Positions 12,081 to 13,438 of a stretch of 13,438 nt of DNA are shown piece by piece (the stretch's first letter is position 1; each line of letters opens with the position of its first letter). Source of the DNA: Deltaproteobacteria bacterium (GTDB lineage: Bacteria; Myxococcota; B64-G9); assembly GCA_030591745.1 (NCBI GenBank), contig JAUVAM010000026.1, forward strand, positions 1 through 13,438. Direction: 5' to 3'. A program made the translations under genes and the position numbers. Under the pieces are notes generated by a model, which was not told the origin of the DNA, did not search any database, and saw only the letters and a list, made by a program, of their open reading frames with translations.

Positions 12081-13169
12081 ATGCGTTGGCAATCGATTGC
12101 CTTGTTGTGGCTTCTGTCTTTGTTTCTGGTGGCCTGTCCCTCCGGCAAATATGGAGAGTTGCCTGATGCGCCCGCTGCCGATAAGGCCCAGGCTGAGGCG
12201 ATGTGGACGAAATACTTGAAAGCCCTGGGTGACAAGAAGCTGGAAAAAACCCCCCAGGTGCTGGCTCTGTTTTTCTCGTCAAAACTCATGGCTCATACGA
12301 GTGAGAAAAACTTTCAGAAAGACCTGATTGCGGCCAGACGAAAGATCTCCGCGGGTCTGTTTGATTCGGCATCGATCAAGGCTTTGAAGACGGCGACAGG
12401 GGGGCCGCTGTTGGTGCTGGACTCCAAGGCAGGCGAAGCAGGCATTCCGCTCTTGAGAGAAGGTGACAAGTTTTGCTTTGACGACCTGGGTGCGGGCATG
12501 GGGGAGTGGTCCAAAGAGGCCACGCATTTTGACAAGCCCATGCCCGAGAAGCCGAGTTTGCTGTTTCTCAAACGTCAGTTGGCTGATACGGGATTGGCGC
12601 AAGGAGATCGCTTGCGAGCAGCGGTGGCCCTGTCGGATCCGGCGTATCGCAAGGTCATCATCTCCAGCCAGCGCAGCGTTGAAGATCCGGTCGTGAAACT
12701 CGGGTTGGGACTGGCCCGGGTGCGAATCGACGGCTATGACAAGAAGTTTTTGACGGGTTTTCCAGCCCATGCCAAGGGCCTGGAGGCAGTGGCCAAAGCC
12801 GACCCGAAGATCTTTGAGGAAATGCTGGTCAAGCTGACCAACCAGGCCTCCATGGTTGAGGACCCGCCGGCGAATGAGATTCTGTTCAAAGTGGCGGCAG
12901 GGGCCCCGCCGGCCATGCAGGCCCGTCTGGCCAAGTCTCTGTATGAGTTGGGCGAAGCCAACCCGGGTCGATTTGCCAATGCCGTGTTTAATGTGGTCAA
13001 GGACATTGAAGCAGATCCGGCTCTTGGGCTTTGGGCCCAAGAGGTTTCTCGGCGAGGAGGAAAATCCCCAAAGGCGGCGGCTTTCTTGCGCAAGTTTTCC
13101 CGACAGGGAGAAGGCCCGGAGCGAAAGCTCTGCAAGCGAATTTTGCTTCGCATGCGCGCTGGAAAATGA
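12081..13169 (+). CDS. Lipoprotein of unknown function, helical C-terminal region
   Basis: This 362-residue protein begins with a clear lipoprotein signal: MRWQ, a hydrophobic core, then lipobox LVAC with C19 as the lipidation site. The next residues are PSGKY, without an Asp at +2, which is compatible with outer-membrane localisation. Residues about 35-150 form a mixed alpha/beta domain (WTKYLKALGDKKLEK, LREGDKFCFDDLG) that loosely resembles small NTF2/DUF4878-like secreted domains; this is a weak impression. Residues about 170-362 are mainly helical, with regularly spaced Ala/Leu-rich helices reminiscent of HEAT-like repeats, ending in a basic tail (LLRMRAGK). No catalytic motif is seen. 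AAGGA lies six bases before the start. A J-domain gene follows 81 bases downstream with its own candidate promoter. I do not recognise the family. Confidence 0.85.
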   Translation: MRWQSIALLWLLSLFLVACPSGKYGELPDAPAADKAQAEAMWTKYLKALGDKKLEKTPQVLALFFSSKLMAHTSEKNFQKDLIAARRKISAGLFDSASIKALKTATGGPLLVLDSKAGEAGIPLLREGDKFCFDDLGAGMGEWSKEATHFDKPMPEKPSLLFLKRQLADTGLAQGDRLRAAVALSDPAYRKVIISSQRSVEDPVVKLGLGLARVRIDGYDKKFLTGFPAHAKGLEAVAKADPKIFEEMLVKLTNQASMVEDPPANEILFKVAAGAPPAMQARLAKSLYELGEANPGRFANAVFNVVKDIEADPALGLWAQEVSRRGGKSPKAAAFLRKFSRQGEGPERKLCKRILLRMRAGK

Positions 13170-13202
13170 TGTCTGCGCCCCTGGTATCGGACCCAAGACG
13201 CA

Positions 13203-13231
13203 TTGACAAAAGCCATTTGGATGATTAGTTT
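13203..13231 (+). promoter_or_regulatory. Candidate sigma-70 promoter of the J-domain gene
   Basis: A perfect TTGACA (13203-13208) is followed after 17 bases by TAGTTT (13226-13231, 3 of 6 to the -10 consensus). Transcription would start near 13238, leaving a very short leader of about 13 bases. No heat-shock sigma-32-type element is evident with proper spacing. Confidence 0.45.
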
Positions 13232-13250
13232 TTAGCCCGGAACATCAAAC

Positions 13251-13438
13251 ATGGCAGACTTTTACGACATATTGGGCGTTAGATCCAAAGCCTCTCAAAA
13301 AGAGCTCAAGAGCGCCTACCGCAAGTTGGCGCGAAAGCTCCATCCGGATCACAACCCCGGCGACAAACGGGCAGAGGACCGATTCAAGAAGGTGTCCGAG
13401 GCTTACGATGTCCTAGGGGACAAGAAAAAGCGTGAACA
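13251..13438 (+). CDS. J-domain co-chaperone, DnaJ/CbpA-like (3' partial)
   Basis: Translation from ATG 13251 gives 62 complete codons before the window ends: [15 protein letters not shown], then [17 protein letters not shown] and [17 protein letters not shown]. This is a complete J-domain core with the HPD motif at residues 31-33, which stimulates the ATPase of DnaK/Hsp70. The J-domain at the extreme N-terminus fits class A (DnaJ) or class B (CbpA-like) proteins. What follows (Gly/Phe region, zinc finger or not) lies outside the window and decides which. The Shine-Dalgarno is weak (GGA nine bases upstream). A candidate promoter precedes it. Confidence 0.93.
   Translation, partial: MADFYDILGVRSKASQKELKSAYRKLARKLHPDHNPGDKRAEDRFKKVSEAYDVLGDKKKRE

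Noticed and set aside
12279..13196. A 305-codon open frame on the minus strand opposite the 362-residue lipoprotein
   Set aside because: The + strand product has a proper lipoprotein signal, promoter and ribosome site; the minus frame has none of these.
1..13438. CRISPR arrays, insertion sequences, integrases, tRNA or rRNA genes
   Set aside because: I looked for regularly spaced repeats, transposase or recombinase motifs and cloverleaf-like sequences and saw none.

Overview
The window looks like chromosomal DNA of a Gram-negative bacterium with a double membrane. It encodes several proteins with Sec signal peptides, an outer-membrane beta-barrel ending in phenylalanine, two probable lipoproteins, a LolA-like periplasmic protein and an RND/MMPL exporter. 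The moderately high GC content, heavy use of TTG and CTG for leucine, a candidate sigma-54 promoter and large carboxypeptidase-regulatory-like lipoproteins fit a 'deltaproteobacterial' lineage (Myxococcota, Desulfobacterota, Bdellovibrionota or relatives). That assignment is inference. There are no tRNA or rRNA genes, insertion sequences, integrases or CRISPR repeats that I can see.

Region 1 (1-8866, + strand) is a tightly packed six-gene run. It contains a 5'-truncated GAF-GGDEF diguanylate cyclase, a PIN-PhoH ATPase/ribonuclease, a secreted PDZ-S41 C-terminal processing peptidase, a LolA-like periplasmic protein of the 'outer membrane lipoprotein-sorting' type, an outer-membrane beta-barrel protein, and a 973-residue RND/MMPL exporter. 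Gaps between genes are 1, 10, 36, 4 and 10 bases, and no promoter or terminator is evident between them, so a single transcript is likely. The last three genes cover inner membrane, periplasm and outer membrane, and read as a candidate trans-envelope system for lipid or another hydrophobic substrate. The first three could supply c-di-GMP signalling, RNA-level control and periplasmic proteolysis.

Region 2 (8867-11460) is a 201-base intergenic stretch with a candidate sigma-54 promoter and small inverted repeats. It is followed by a 779-residue secreted protein, probably a lipoprotein, with two carboxypeptidase-regulatory-like beta domains and a C-terminal DUF2135-like domain. The gene ends at a textbook intrinsic terminator.

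Region 3 (11459-13169) holds two divergent genes of unknown function. One is a 169-residue secreted protein on the minus strand, whose stop codon lies at the edge of the terminator T-tract. The other is a 362-residue lipoprotein on the plus strand, preceded by a near-consensus sigma-70 promoter.

Region 4 (13170-13438) has a candidate promoter and the first 62 codons of a J-domain (DnaJ/CbpA-like) co-chaperone that runs off the end of the window. No stretch longer than 300 bases lacks a gene.
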